Assembly: GCA_947503885.1 (NCBI GenBank)
Contig: CANNFD010000006.1
Coordinates: forward strand, 124,001-188,000
DNA length: 64,000 bases
DNA from: an uncultured Olleya sp.
GTDB taxonomy: Bacteria > Bacteroidota > Bacteroidia > Flavobacteriales > Flavobacteriaceae
Direction: 5' to 3'
The notes under the pieces were generated by a model that saw nothing but the letters and a program-made list of their open reading frames with translations, ran no database searches and was not told where the DNA came from. Positions 43,673 through 53,164 of the stretch are shown here, in pieces. Position numbers and translations under genes: made by a program. Position 1 is the first letter of the stretch, and each line of letters begins with the position of its first letter.

Positions 43673-46027
43673 TTATTTACCAAACTGATACCATTTCTTT
43701 TTAGCAGTATCGGCGTGGTACCCATAGCCATAACCATAGTTATAACCGTAACCATACGTCCCTTTGTAGTCCATGTCATTAATGACATATCCCATATTGG
43801 TTAACTTTTTTTGTTCTACTAGTTTTTTAGAAAACTCAATAAGTTGTTTATCGGTGGTTCCTGATCTTACTACGTAAGCTGTAAAATCAGCATGGTTAAC
43901 AAAAGTTAGTGTGTCTGCCACTAATAATGTAGGTGCTGTATCCAATATAATATAATCGTACTGCTGTCTTGCTTCATTTAAAAAGTTTTGAAAGCGTGGT
44001 GTTGACAATAATACTGTTGGCATTGGCGGAATAGGTCCTGATAACAATATATCAAACTGTTTTGCTTGGCTATCAATATTTATAATGGCGTCTTCCCAAT
44101 TAAAATTAGGGTCACTTAAATAATTAGATAATCCTGCTTTATTTTTAGACTCGTCAATTAACGTATGTAATTGTGGGTTTCTTAAATCCACACCAACTAA
44201 AAGCACTTTCTTTTTTAATTGAAAATAGGTCTGTGCAATATTAAACGCAATGGTAGTTTTACCTTCCCCTTTAACGGATGATGTTAAGGCAATCACGCGA
44301 CCTTCAGCTTCTGATTGAGCGCCTAGTGTAAAGTTTAAATTATGCACTAAGGTTCTGAATGCTTCTTCTGTTTGCGAGTTTCCAGCCTCTATTTTAAGGC
44401 TTTGTTTTGCATTAGGAATGACCGGAATTTCTCCGATAATTGGGTTATTAGGGTTGATGTTTTCTATATCTTTACTAGTATATACCTTGGTATTGGTTAA
44501 AAACTTAACGTATAACAAGCCTACAGGAACTGCTAAGCCCATTAGTAAAGCCCCTAGTAGTATTATCTTACGTTTTGGCGCAACAGGAATAGCATTAGTT
44601 ATTGCATAATCTATGACCTTAACATTTGCTGACGTTACTGCCATAGTAATTGCAGCTTCCTCACGCTTTTGAAGTAATAGTAGGTACAGGTTTTCTTTTA
44701 GTAGTTGTTCACGCTCGATGCTACGTAATATTTTTTCTTTATTAGGTAGTGTTTTAAAGGACTGTTGTGCCATCCCTTGTGCGCGTTTATTTTGCTTTAA
44801 TGTTTGTTGCAATTGGGTTTTATACCCATTAAGCGAGCTGCTAATGTTTCTATTAAGGTCAACAATCGTTTGCTTTAAAATTTTGACTTTTGGGTTATTG
44901 TCTCCAGCACTAGCTTTCCATTTGTTGTATTCTAAAATGGCTGTATTGTAATCGCTAACCAAGTTATTAACTGCCCCACTATTTAAACCAATATTAGCAG
45001 GTAATAAGTTTAGGTCTTCTGTAGTGGTCATACTATTTGCCAATACATCTGCTAGAAGCAATTGTGTTTCTACTTCAAATAACTGCTCGTCTTTTACCGA
45101 TCGTTTTTGAATAACTGAAGCTGCATCCGCTTCAAAGATACTTAGGTTGTTGCTTTGTTTGTAGTTTCCTTTAGAGACCTCGATGGAATCCAATTCGGTA
45201 GTCAGGTATTTAAAACGCTCGTCAATAAACGATATGGTGCGCTTAGATAATTCTTGACGGTCTAAGATCCCGTCTTCAGTATATACGTCTATAAGCGTAT
45301 TTAAAATAGTTTGAGCCTGCTCTTTATTGTTTGCTTTTAAACTCAGTAACAAAATATCACTGTTTTTACCGTCTGGTGACACATTAATATTATTGACTAA
45401 ATTTTGAGTTGCTTTATTCTCGCTAACAATAGACACGGTATATACTGGGTTTTTACCAGCTACACTGTTTGCTTCATTAGGTGTTATTTTAAACGGAAAA
45501 GCTGCGGTAGGGGTATCAAAATAAAAGGTAGGCACGTCTAATGCCTCTTCGGTTTCTAAATTAACCAATTTATAACCTCTGTCTGTTACAGTAATTTCAA
45601 AATTTAAAGCTGATGTTGGTTGTTCATTTTGAGGGACATGCACGACCGTAAACGGTGCGTTAAACACTTGGGATTGATTGATGCGTCCTGTTTGAAAATA
45701 CGCTACTTGTAAGTTTAATTGCTTAACTACTTTATTGTTTAATCTAAAAGATTGCAGTACTGCACGTTCATTTTCTAGGTTTATGTTTCCTTTACCTAAT
45801 AATTTATCTAAATCTAAAGCAAAATCTGCTGCCTCTTTATCCGTTAAGATTTTAACCTTAGCAGTTGTTGTATAGCTGTTTGGTGTGTAGCGTAAATATA
45901 AAAATGCCAAAGCTACTGCTACAATTGCACATAAGGCAATCCAATGCCAATAGGCTAGGTATTTATAGACAGTCCCTTTAATGTCTAATTGTTCGTTATC
46001 CGAATCTAATTCTAAATGCTTATTCAT
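43673..46027 (-). CDS. wzc: Wzc-type polysaccharide copolymerase and tyrosine autokinase
   Basis: 784 residues. The N-terminal Wzz domain is bounded by membrane segments at about 31-47 and 490-508, with a coiled-coil periplasmic part and the family segment LLLQKREEAAITMAVTSANVKVID. The cytoplasmic BY-kinase has Walker A in SSVKGEGKTTIAFN near 585, Walker A' in LLVGVDLRNPQ and Walker B in YDYIILDTAP. A tyrosine cluster at the very end (GTYGYGYNYGYGYGYHAD) is the autophosphorylation site. It controls chain length and export with Wza, encoded 9 bp upstream. Confidence 0.93.
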   Translation of the reverse strand: MNKHLELDSDNEQLDIKGTVYKYLAYWHWIALCAIVAVALAFLYLRYTPNSYTTTAKVKILTDKEAADFALDLDKLLGKGNINLENERAVLQSFRLNNKVVKQLNLQVAYFQTGRINQSQVFNAPFTVVHVPQNEQPTSALNFEITVTDRGYKLVNLETEEALDVPTFYFDTPTAAFPFKITPNEANSVAGKNPVYTVSIVSENKATQNLVNNINVSPDGKNSDILLLSLKANNKEQAQTILNTLIDVYTEDGILDRQELSKRTISFIDERFKYLTTELDSIEVSKGNYKQSNNLSIFEADAASVIQKRSVKDEQLFEVETQLLLADVLANSMTTTEDLNLLPANIGLNSGAVNNLVSDYNTAILEYNKWKASAGDNNPKVKILKQTIVDLNRNISSSLNGYKTQLQQTLKQNKRAQGMAQQSFKTLPNKEKILRSIEREQLLKENLYLLLLQKREEAAITMAVTSANVKVIDYAITNAIPVAPKRKIILLGALLMGLAVPVGLLYVKFLTNTKVYTSKDIENINPNNPIIGEIPVIPNAKQSLKIEAGNSQTEEAFRTLVHNLNFTLGAQSEAEGRVIALTSSVKGEGKTTIAFNIAQTYFQLKKKVLLVGVDLRNPQLHTLIDESKNKAGLSNYLSDPNFNWEDAIINIDSQAKQFDILLSGPIPPMPTVLLSTPRFQNFLNEARQQYDYIILDTAPTLLVADTLTFVNHADFTAYVVRSGTTDKQLIEFSKKLVEQKKLTNMGYVINDMDYKGTYGYGYNYGYGYGYHADTAKKKWYQFGK

Positions 46028-46036
46028 AAATATCGG

Positions 46037-46816
46037 TTATCGGGTTAGTAAAATTGTCGCACTTAATGCCAAGGATGCAATAGCAACGATGGTGGTGACA
46101 TTACCAATGTATCCTGCTGTTTTAACTTTAGCACGATTAGGTTGTACTACTAACACATCGTTAGGTTTTAGCATGTATTCTGGATTATCCATCCAATTGG
46201 CTGTTGTTAAATTAAGGTGCGTTATTTTTCTAGATCCATCAACTTCGCGAATTAGTAATAGGTCATCACGACGTCCGTTAATTGTTAAATCTCCTGCATA
46301 GCCTAAAGCCTGAGGCACACTAAGGTATTGCTCTGTAAAGGAGAACGTTCCTGGACGCTGTACTTCTCCTAGCACGGTCACTTTAGCATTTAATAGTCTA
46401 ACGGTTACGATAGGATTTACAAGGTGTCCACCGTTTTCTAATTTGTTTATGATGGTTGTTTCTAATACCGAGTTGGTTAGCCCTTTAGCAGCGACTTTAC
46501 CTAAAACTGGTAAAGCAATAAACCCTTCAGGGTTTACCAAATACCCTTGTAATTTTAATACTTCAATACTTGTGTTTGCAGAAGCATTAGCAGCCACAAT
46601 ACGGTTATACGGGATTGCTGTTTCTGGTATGGCAGCGCTTATGGTAACGGATAGTATGTCGTTAGGTTGTATGGTATTTTCGCGGTACTCAATTGTAGTG
46701 TTTTTATACATATCGGCATCCTGAAAGTATAAAATTTCTTTATTACTAACACAACTACTTAAAAGTATCCCTACTAGTAGTACTAGTAATCGTTGTATAT
46801 TTTGTGCTGTTATCAT
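46037..46816 (-). CDS. wza: Wza-type polysaccharide export lipoprotein
   Basis: 259 residues with a lipoprotein signal (LLVLLVGILLSSC). The Poly_export domain is seen in NTIQPNDILSVTISAAIP and the SLBB domain in VTVLGEVQRPGTFSF with a final membrane-spanning helix near 238-256 (TTIVAIASLALSATILL). It forms the outer membrane pore through which the polysaccharide made by the genes at 47-54 kb leaves the cell. It is followed 9 bp later by wzc. Confidence 0.93.
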   Translation of the reverse strand: MITAQNIQRLLVLLVGILLSSCVSNKEILYFQDADMYKNTTIEYRENTIQPNDILSVTISAAIPETAIPYNRIVAANASANTSIEVLKLQGYLVNPEGFIALPVLGKVAAKGLTNSVLETTIINKLENGGHLVNPIVTVRLLNAKVTVLGEVQRPGTFSFTEQYLSVPQALGYAGDLTINGRRDDLLLIREVDGSRKITHLNLTTANWMDNPEYMLKPNDVLVVQPNRAKVKTAGYIGNVTTIVAIASLALSATILLTR

Positions 46817-46940
46817 CGGTTGTTCTTTAATTATTTTAGGGAGCGCTATTTGCGGTATGTCTTATTTTAAAGTGGTTTTATAATTGTGCTTTAAGGTTAA
46901 AAAACTATAACACACCTCTTTATGCTATTTTATTAATGTG

Positions 46941-46948
46941 CAAAAATA
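46941..46948 (-). promoter_or_regulatory. -7 promoter element of wza-wzc
   Basis: The minus strand reads TATTTTTGCA, a TAnnTTTG match followed by CA, about 125 bp upstream of the wza start. No -33 TTG at good spacing was found. It suggests that wza-wzc have their own promoter. Confidence 0.45.
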
Positions 46949-47070
46949 ACAACAAATTAGAACATAGCCACTTTAAGTTGCATTTTATAACTTTTTTAAT
47001 GGGTTTTAGCCCATTTAATTTTTAAGGTATTGCTGTCTGTTTTGAACTTGTTTTTTAGTCTTACTTTGGC

Positions 47071-47136
47071 ATACACTATCCATACACTATCTATACCTTT
47101 GCTATACCTTTGCTATACAGTATCCATACCTTAGCC
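47071..47136. repeat. Six-unit 11-bp tandem array
   Basis: Six units in exact 11-bp register: ATACACTATCC, ATACACTATCT, ATACCTTTGCT twice, ATACAGTATCC, ATACCTTAGCC. All begin ATAC. It sits in the 423-bp gap between the terminal GT4 gene and wza, about 255 bp upstream of the wza start. The rest of the gap (46817-47070 and 47137-47239) holds the -7 element above and nothing else recognisable. Confidence 0.9.
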
Positions 47137-47239
47137 TTTTTGCATTACTTATTCTTTTTTTTGGAGCAATTAAAATACAGCGTTTTGTCTTAATGCTTAG
47201 TTATATTACCGCACAAAATACAATTTTAGCCCCTAACAT

Positions 47240-48406
47240 TTATTGTATTGTTTTTAATAAGCGTTGGTATTCTTCTAATAAGGCTTGCCAAAATTTAGAT
47301 TGTTCATAGCGCTCAACAATTAAAGGTCTTGCCTTTTGTTTTAATTCTGAAACAAATGCTTCTTCCTCTAAAAATTGAGACATTGCCTTTTGTAACGCTT
47401 TAGTATTTTTAACAGGAATAATGACACCATTAACACGGTCTATAATAATTTCATTACAGCCATTAATATTAGAGACTATTGCAGGTAACCCCATAGCGCC
47501 TGCTTGCATCACTACATTTGGAAACCCTTCACGGTAACTAGGAAAAACTAAGGCATTACTAATTGCAAAGTATGGTCTTACATCGTTTTGATATCCTACA
47601 GCAATAATATTGGGGTTTAGTTCAATTTCAAGTAATGTATCTTGCTCTAAGGGATCCAGTTCTGTTTCAAAAGGCCCTACTAATAACAGTTTGCTACTTT
47701 TAGTTTTATTTAGAGCACTTAAGGATTTAAATGCGCTTACCAATTCATTAATACCTTTATCTCCCACTAAACGTCCTACAAATACAAACACAAAATCATT
47801 TGGTTGTATGGCTAAACTATGCTTTAGCTGCTCTTTTACTGTTACACTAATCGCCTCTGTGTTAAAATGCTGTGTCTTTATCCCGTTAGAGCTTCCTTTA
47901 GCAATGATTTTTAATTTATTAGGTTTTATAAATTTCTCTTTTAAAATAAAATCATATAAGCCTTTAGAGTTGGGGTACACCATGGTTGCACAATTGTAAG
48001 TAAGACGCTCTACTACATCTAACAACCTCCGTTTATTACCGGTTGTTTCCATTAAAGGTAAACCGGCCACTGTATGTAACCGTATAGGGACACCAGCTAG
48101 TTTGGCTGCCAACATACCAACAATACCTGCTTTTGGCGTATGGGTATGCACAATTTGTGGACGCTCTTTTTTTAAATAACGCACCAATTTAATTAATGCC
48201 TTTAGATCTTGCCAAGGGGTAATTTGTCTGGTCAATTCTAAAGGAAAAACAGCAATACCGTTACTTATACCAAAAGCTTCCAGATGTTTTGGCTCTGAAG
48301 AAACAGCTGTAACCTGAAAATGTGACTGCATATAAGACAACTGTCCTTCTAATAGCTTTTCTAGAGATAAAGGGATGGTTGTGATGCGGATTAGTTTAAA
48401 CTCCAT
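47240..48406 (-). CDS. Glycosyltransferase family 4 (GT-B)
   Basis: 388 residues, a two-domain GT-B enzyme. The N-terminal Glyco_transf_4 half has RPQIVHTHTPKAGIVGMLAAK and RLHTVAGLPLMETTG, typical of PglA/WbpX-like enzymes that act on undecaprenyl-linked sugars. The C-terminal half has VFVGRLVGDKGI and FPSYREGFPNVVMQAGAMGLP with the E-x7-E-like donor site. It is the last biosynthetic gene before wza and overlaps the preceding GT gene by 11 bp. Sugar donor unknown. Confidence 0.9.
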   Translation of the reverse strand: MEFKLIRITTIPLSLEKLLEGQLSYMQSHFQVTAVSSEPKHLEAFGISNGIAVFPLELTRQITPWQDLKALIKLVRYLKKERPQIVHTHTPKAGIVGMLAAKLAGVPIRLHTVAGLPLMETTGNKRRLLDVVERLTYNCATMVYPNSKGLYDFILKEKFIKPNKLKIIAKGSSNGIKTQHFNTEAISVTVKEQLKHSLAIQPNDFVFVFVGRLVGDKGINELVSAFKSLSALNKTKSSKLLLVGPFETELDPLEQDTLLEIELNPNIIAVGYQNDVRPYFAISNALVFPSYREGFPNVVMQAGAMGLPAIVSNINGCNEIIIDRVNGVIIPVKNTKALQKAMSQFLEEEAFVSELKQKARPLIVERYEQSKFWQALLEEYQRLLKTIQ

Positions 48407-49499
48407 TCAAATAATTTTCTATTTTTGAAAAATAGGACACTACACTACGAGAGTCAAGTTCAATATCATACAAAATTCGATTTTTACTGTTATCATTTAA
48501 AATACAAGCGATAATTTGTTGCGATAATTTTTGCACATTATTAATATCAACCGTATAGATACCTTTAATTTCTGCTATTCCTCCCGCACATAAAGTAGAT
48601 ACAATATTATTATTTTGCGACATCATTTGAAGTAAGACATTAGGAAAACCTTCAATTCTTGAGGAGACAACGCAAACCTTAGCTTTCTTAAAATAAGGGA
48701 ATACATTTTTAACGAAGCCAATAAGTAAAACATCATTAATAAGTGATAATTCTCTAATTTTAGATTCTAATTCACTTCTTAATTTACCCTCTCCTAAAAT
48801 TAATAGTTTATATGTTGGAAATATTTTTTTAACCTCTACGAATGACTCAATTAATATATCAAAACCTTTTTCCTCAATTAAACGTCCTGCACTTACAATA
48901 TAATTGAAATCAGCTATTTCCTTAAATTCTAAGGTGTTTGTTGGTTTTATAATTGCGTCTAGATTTATTGGATTACCAATAACTTCTATCTTCGTTTTAT
49001 CCTTCAGCCAAGGTAAACCATCTAATAATTGCTTTCTCATAAGACTACTTTGGCATATTAACAAATCCATCGCCGAATAACCAAGCTTATATTGAATTTT
49101 AAAAAAAATCAATTTTACCCCCCCGTACCTAAAAAAAATAGATGTTGATTCTCTACCAATAAAATAAGTTGATTTCACAAACCCGATTCGCCGCATTAGT
49201 CCTATTAACGAATTCGTGTGTACATGAGAAGTAAAAATATAATCAAAATTTACTTTCCTTAATTTAAATAATTGCCTTATAACCTGAAAAACACCGTACC
49301 TCTCCTTATCTGTGTCACCATAAAAAAGCTTATGTCCTGAAGTGTCCCAAGAACCAGTTGATCGTTTTTTAAAAAAAACCACATAAACACAGATATTAGA
49401 ATCAGAGCCTAGGTAATCACCCAGCATTTTAAGAAACTGCTCCGCACCACCGAGGCTATCATTTGGCAATAAAATCAAAATATTTCTTTTGTTACTCAT
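48396..49499 (-). CDS. Glycosyltransferase family 4 (GT-B), second enzyme
   Basis: 367 residues. The C-terminal Glycos_transf_1 domain is clear (SAGRLIEEKGFDILIESF near 210, VSSRIEGFPNVLLQMMSQNN near 290 with the donor-binding glutamate). The N-terminal LLPNDSLGGAEQFLKMLGDYL is the acceptor-side domain. It is more AT-rich and lysine/isoleucine-rich than its downstream neighbour, like the other genes between 48.4 and 53.1 kb. It overlaps the next gene by 11 bp, and the polymerase gene ends 4 bp before it. Confidence 0.9.
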   Translation of the reverse strand: MSNKRNILILLPNDSLGGAEQFLKMLGDYLGSDSNICVYVVFFKKRSTGSWDTSGHKLFYGDTDKERYGVFQVIRQLFKLRKVNFDYIFTSHVHTNSLIGLMRRIGFVKSTYFIGRESTSIFFRYGGVKLIFFKIQYKLGYSAMDLLICQSSLMRKQLLDGLPWLKDKTKIEVIGNPINLDAIIKPTNTLEFKEIADFNYIVSAGRLIEEKGFDILIESFVEVKKIFPTYKLLILGEGKLRSELESKIRELSLINDVLLIGFVKNVFPYFKKAKVCVVSSRIEGFPNVLLQMMSQNNNIVSTLCAGGIAEIKGIYTVDINNVQKLSQQIIACILNDNSKNRILYDIELDSRSVVSYFSKIENYLNGV

Positions 49500-49503
49500 A
49501 ATG

Positions 49504-50793
49504 TTATTGAAACTTAATGCGATAAGAAAAAAAGGGTAATAAAAACATAAATAGAAAAGTTAAGTTATAAAAATAATTTGCAGGCAGACCTGTCCTAATC
49601 CAAATCATACTACTAGTTATTAAAAATGCATAAATAAAGGTTAATTTACTATCAAGAGAAATAATTTGTCGGTATATAACATCCAAATATTTAAAAAACC
49701 TTCCAGTCACATAGGAAATAAGGATGACTCCAAGTAAACCTAAACTATAGAAACCTTGCGCAAATAGTCCAGGAGGAATAGATTTAACGTCTCTCCCAAG
49801 CATATAATAACTATTTAAATAATTACTCCCCTTTATACCTGGGCTCCAAGATGAAGGTAAAAATTTACCAAATATTCCTGAAATGAAATCAGAAAACAAG
49901 AAATAATCATAGTTTTCTTGTATGGAATACATTAAACTAAAATATGGAAAACCAAATTCATTTATAAATGTTTGCCCTATTGAAACATCATAAGATAATG
50001 TATCAAATGATCTACTTGAAAAATAACTCTCTATAATTGGGAGAATCAATATAATTGAAGAACCTAAAATTATAATTTTATAATTCAAAATTTGATTTTT
50101 TTTTATGATTGAAACAAGTATTAATATTAAAAAAAAATCAATTATGGATTGCCTTCCTGGCGATAAAAACACATACAAAATAAATACTATAATCAAAGAT
50201 GTTATTAAAACACTAAATCTGATGAAGTTGTTATATTTTTTATTAAAATAAAAAAACAGAAAAGGAATTAATGCTAAAAAAATAAATCTAAAAAAAAAGG
50301 TGTGGGAAGTGTCTTTATTAATATCCTTGTAAAATCCTGATCTTACCAAATTTGCATTTGCAATTGCTTTATCTAAAGAACCAAATCCATTCACATACAT
50401 AAAAAAACCAAACAGTGACAATAAAAAAATAAAGCCTATTGAAACATGAATTACTTTAATGTGTCCTATTTTTTTTACGGAAACCTCTTTAATCTTTATG
50501 TTAACCCGATTTCCATAACCAATGAAATAAAATAAAAAACCTAAACAGATAGATAATAGAGTAAGAGCTACTAATTCAAGGTTTTCTTGATCAGGCAAAA
50601 AATAAACTACTTTATAAACAGTTTGATTATTATTTAAAAAAAATAAAGAGAAGAGAGGTGCAACAATGAAAAAAATGAAAAGATACAATGAAGCATAAGA
50701 AAATATGCTCCAACCACATCTTTTAATTGTTTGTATTAGATATGAAAGAATAATTATTCCAAGTATTGTATATAAAAATATAATTGTATTCAT
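49504..50793 (-). CDS. wzy: O-antigen/oligosaccharide repeat unit polymerase (Wzy-like)
   Basis: 429 residues with about eleven to twelve membrane segments and a large hydrophilic loop around 240-340 (YFSSRSFDTLSYDVS, FGKFLPSSWSPGIKGSNY), the layout of Wzy polymerases. Wzy proteins diverge too far for named motifs, so the call rests on topology, the RSF/SPGRQS loop type and position between Wzx, GT and Wza genes. It would join repeat units on the periplasmic side of the membrane. Very AT-rich. Confidence 0.8.
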   Translation of the reverse strand: MNTIIFLYTILGIIILSYLIQTIKRCGWSIFSYASLYLFIFFIVAPLFSLFFLNNNQTVYKVVYFLPDQENLELVALTLLSICLGFLFYFIGYGNRVNIKIKEVSVKKIGHIKVIHVSIGFIFLLSLFGFFMYVNGFGSLDKAIANANLVRSGFYKDINKDTSHTFFFRFIFLALIPFLFFYFNKKYNNFIRFSVLITSLIIVFILYVFLSPGRQSIIDFFLILILVSIIKKNQILNYKIIILGSSIILILPIIESYFSSRSFDTLSYDVSIGQTFINEFGFPYFSLMYSIQENYDYFLFSDFISGIFGKFLPSSWSPGIKGSNYLNSYYMLGRDVKSIPPGLFAQGFYSLGLLGVILISYVTGRFFKYLDVIYRQIISLDSKLTFIYAFLITSSMIWIRTGLPANYFYNLTFLFMFLLPFFSYRIKFQ

Positions 50794-50861
50794 TATAAAA
50801 AAATCATTTTGAAGACTATTTATTACTAGAAAATTTTATTAAAACAAAATTAAACGACATC

Positions 50862-51884
50862 TTAATAACTCTTTTCTTCGTTTAAGTATTCTATCATCCA
50901 TTCTTGAGGTACAAATGCACCTTCATGCCATTCTAATTTTTGAGTCCAATATCCAGGACATGAATCATACGCTCTACTAGAAAAACCATAACTAATTTCT
51001 ACAATTAATGGGCTACCGTCAGAATCATAAATAAAATCAAAAGCAATACATTGTGCCTTTAGTTTTAGTGAAGTTTCAAAAGATATTTTAAGCATCTCTT
51101 TGTCCATACTTTTGTCGTTTAAATATATAATATTACCGCTTCCAGATGCTCTAAAATCATTTTCTCTTACCATTCTCTTGAGACTAAAAGCCTTGTCACC
51201 AATAACTATAACTCTAATATCAAAATTATTATTTTGTATAAAGTCTTGAAAATAAACATACCCTTTTTCTTTCCCACTCATTTTAGCAAATTCAGTAGAA
51301 ATAAATAGCCTGATAATAGCTTTAAAAAAACTAGTAACATCTCCTTGTCTATTAATCATTTTTCTAAATTGTTCTTTAAAAAAACCCCATCTATTAAACT
51401 GACTAAACCCCTTTCCAAATGCCTTATTTATAATCTTATTAGCTTCTGAACTATCCCTCACTAAACTTACATTTGCAGCACCTGCCCCTCCCTTTAATTT
51501 AAATACCTTTGGAAAAGAAGTGGTTTTTATCCAATTTTTGGCAGATAATTTATCGTAAAAAACGTAAGTTGGCACAAGCGGTGCATTAATAGCTTCCATT
51601 AAATATTTTTGACTTACTTTATTATCAAAATGCCAACTCGTATTAAAATCAGGGAATATCTTAAGACCTAAATGCTCTAAAGAAAACATTAAAGACTTCG
51701 CTAGTAAAGAATCTTTATAATTATTATGATGAAAATGCCACATCAAGACATTACAGTCTTTTAATTGTTCAATTATATCAGTATCATAGCAATTTACAAT
51801 CTTATGTGAGATATCTTGTTTTTTACAATAAGCAATCCAACGTTCTGAGAAACTTCCTTCTCTATGGTGTATAGCTATTTTCAT
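50862..51884 (-). CDS. ATP-grasp domain protein in the polysaccharide locus
   Basis: 340 residues with no signal peptide. The ATP-grasp core is visible: nucleotide-binding FPKVFKLKGGAGAANVSLV near 137, then YVYFQDFIQNNNFDIRVIVIG near 215, with metal/ATP residues in CIAFDFIYDSDGSPLIVEISYGF near 288. Family members join a carboxylate to an amine or thiol. In a polysaccharide locus it may add an amino acid to a uronic acid or amino sugar; this is inference. The start overlaps the end of the flippase gene by 4 bp, tying it to the operon. Confidence 0.8.
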   Translation of the reverse strand: MKIAIHHREGSFSERWIAYCKKQDISHKIVNCYDTDIIEQLKDCNVLMWHFHHNNYKDSLLAKSLMFSLEHLGLKIFPDFNTSWHFDNKVSQKYLMEAINAPLVPTYVFYDKLSAKNWIKTTSFPKVFKLKGGAGAANVSLVRDSSEANKIINKAFGKGFSQFNRWGFFKEQFRKMINRQGDVTSFFKAIIRLFISTEFAKMSGKEKGYVYFQDFIQNNNFDIRVIVIGDKAFSLKRMVRENDFRASGSGNIIYLNDKSMDKEMLKISFETSLKLKAQCIAFDFIYDSDGSPLIVEISYGFSSRAYDSCPGYWTQKLEWHEGAFVPQEWMIEYLNEEKSY

Positions 51885-53119
51885 TTATTATCTTTTTTAT
51901 ATTTACAATACAAACCACCCCCCATAATCCATCTTGCCATAGATAAATTTATGGCTGCGCCAATAATACCTAGATAATAAATTAAAGGAAAGGCTAGAAT
52001 AAATCCTATTAAGGAAGCTGTTATCGTATTGTTCATCACTAATTTATCTTGGCGTTTTATAATAAAATAATTTACTCCGTAAATATTATACAAAGTATAG
52101 CCAATTATTCCGGAGGCTAAAATAGCCAGTATTATAAAGGCATTTTCCTCTTCTATATTTAGATACCAAAAAACCAATTTATAAGATGCCAAACATAATA
52201 TTGTCAGGCCAACAGAAACTATTAACATCAACTTTTTATATTTTAAAAAGGCTTCCTTTTTTCTGTTTAGATAAGGAAAAAACACTCTAGACAATATTTC
52301 TATTAAGGTAATAGATAAGTTAACTACTGTTTTTATGGCATTGTAAATACCTACCAAGGTGTTATTTGTTAAAAGCCCTAATAAAAACGTACTTGTATTA
52401 TTGTATAGGTTTGGTACAAATTGGTTTATAAATATTGGTGTATTTGCTATTATTGTTTGTTTTATTATCCTCGGTTTAAGCCATATAAATTTTAGTTTAT
52501 ACTTCTTCATTAAAATAATTTGACCCACAATTCCTGCACCAATAAACCCAGCACTTTGCAATAAAGGATATATCCAATAATCAGATTCCTCTTTAATAAA
52601 TATAAAAACACAAAATGTAAAGAACAGTTTAATACCAATATTTAAAAAGGTAATATATTTCATTTTTTCCATGCCTTGGAAAAACCAATCTGGAAACAAG
52701 GCTTGCCCCAAGAGCATAGGAACAGTTAATATATATATTAATTTGTTTTCGTAAAAGGGCGGATAACTAAACACAATTATTGCTATTAGTGTGAACGACA
52801 GTAACAGAAACATGCTTTTTATGATTAAAACCTTACTATAAATAAGGCTTAATTTTTTTGGACTATCTCTAAAAATGGCAATATCTCTTGTAGCTGTATA
52901 TTTAAAACTAAAGTCGGTTAAAGCAGAAAAATATGCGATTAATGAAGCCGCAAACACTATAACTCCATAGTTTTCAAAACCTAATACACGAAGTACATAA
53001 GGTAATGTTATTAGCGGTAAAATCATACCTACCACCTGCAAAGAAGACAAGGATATAAAATTCTCTAAAAGAACTTTAGTATCCTTGTTTTTTAGTATTT
53101 TATTAAGTTTTTGCTTCAA
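51881..53119 (-). CDS. wzx: Oligosaccharide flippase (Wzx-like, MATE/MVF superfamily)
   Basis: 412 residues with about twelve membrane segments. The N-terminal part (SSLQVVGMILPLITLPYVLRVLGFENYGVI) is the polysaccharide biosynthesis protein family signature, with an internal LIKSLF-like basic loop. It moves the undecaprenyl-linked repeat unit to the periplasm. It lies between the epimerase and the ATP-grasp genes, overlapping the latter by 4 bp. AT-rich like its neighbours. Confidence 0.9.
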   Translation of the reverse strand: MKQKLNKILKNKDTKVLLENFISLSSLQVVGMILPLITLPYVLRVLGFENYGVIVFAASLIAYFSALTDFSFKYTATRDIAIFRDSPKKLSLIYSKVLIIKSMFLLLSFTLIAIIVFSYPPFYENKLIYILTVPMLLGQALFPDWFFQGMEKMKYITFLNIGIKLFFTFCVFIFIKEESDYWIYPLLQSAGFIGAGIVGQIILMKKYKLKFIWLKPRIIKQTIIANTPIFINQFVPNLYNNTSTFLLGLLTNNTLVGIYNAIKTVVNLSITLIEILSRVFFPYLNRKKEAFLKYKKLMLIVSVGLTILCLASYKLVFWYLNIEEENAFIILAILASGIIGYTLYNIYGVNYFIIKRQDKLVMNNTITASLIGFILAFPLIYYLGIIGAAINLSMARWIMGGGLYCKYKKDNK

Positions 53120-53164
53120 TGATTTTATATAAGTTGTTTCTGTATAATTACTTATTTTAACAAA

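Noticed and set aside
47071-47136. 11-bp array as iterons of a replication origin
   Set aside because: No replication initiator gene or DnaA-box cluster is nearby, and it lies inside a biosynthetic locus.
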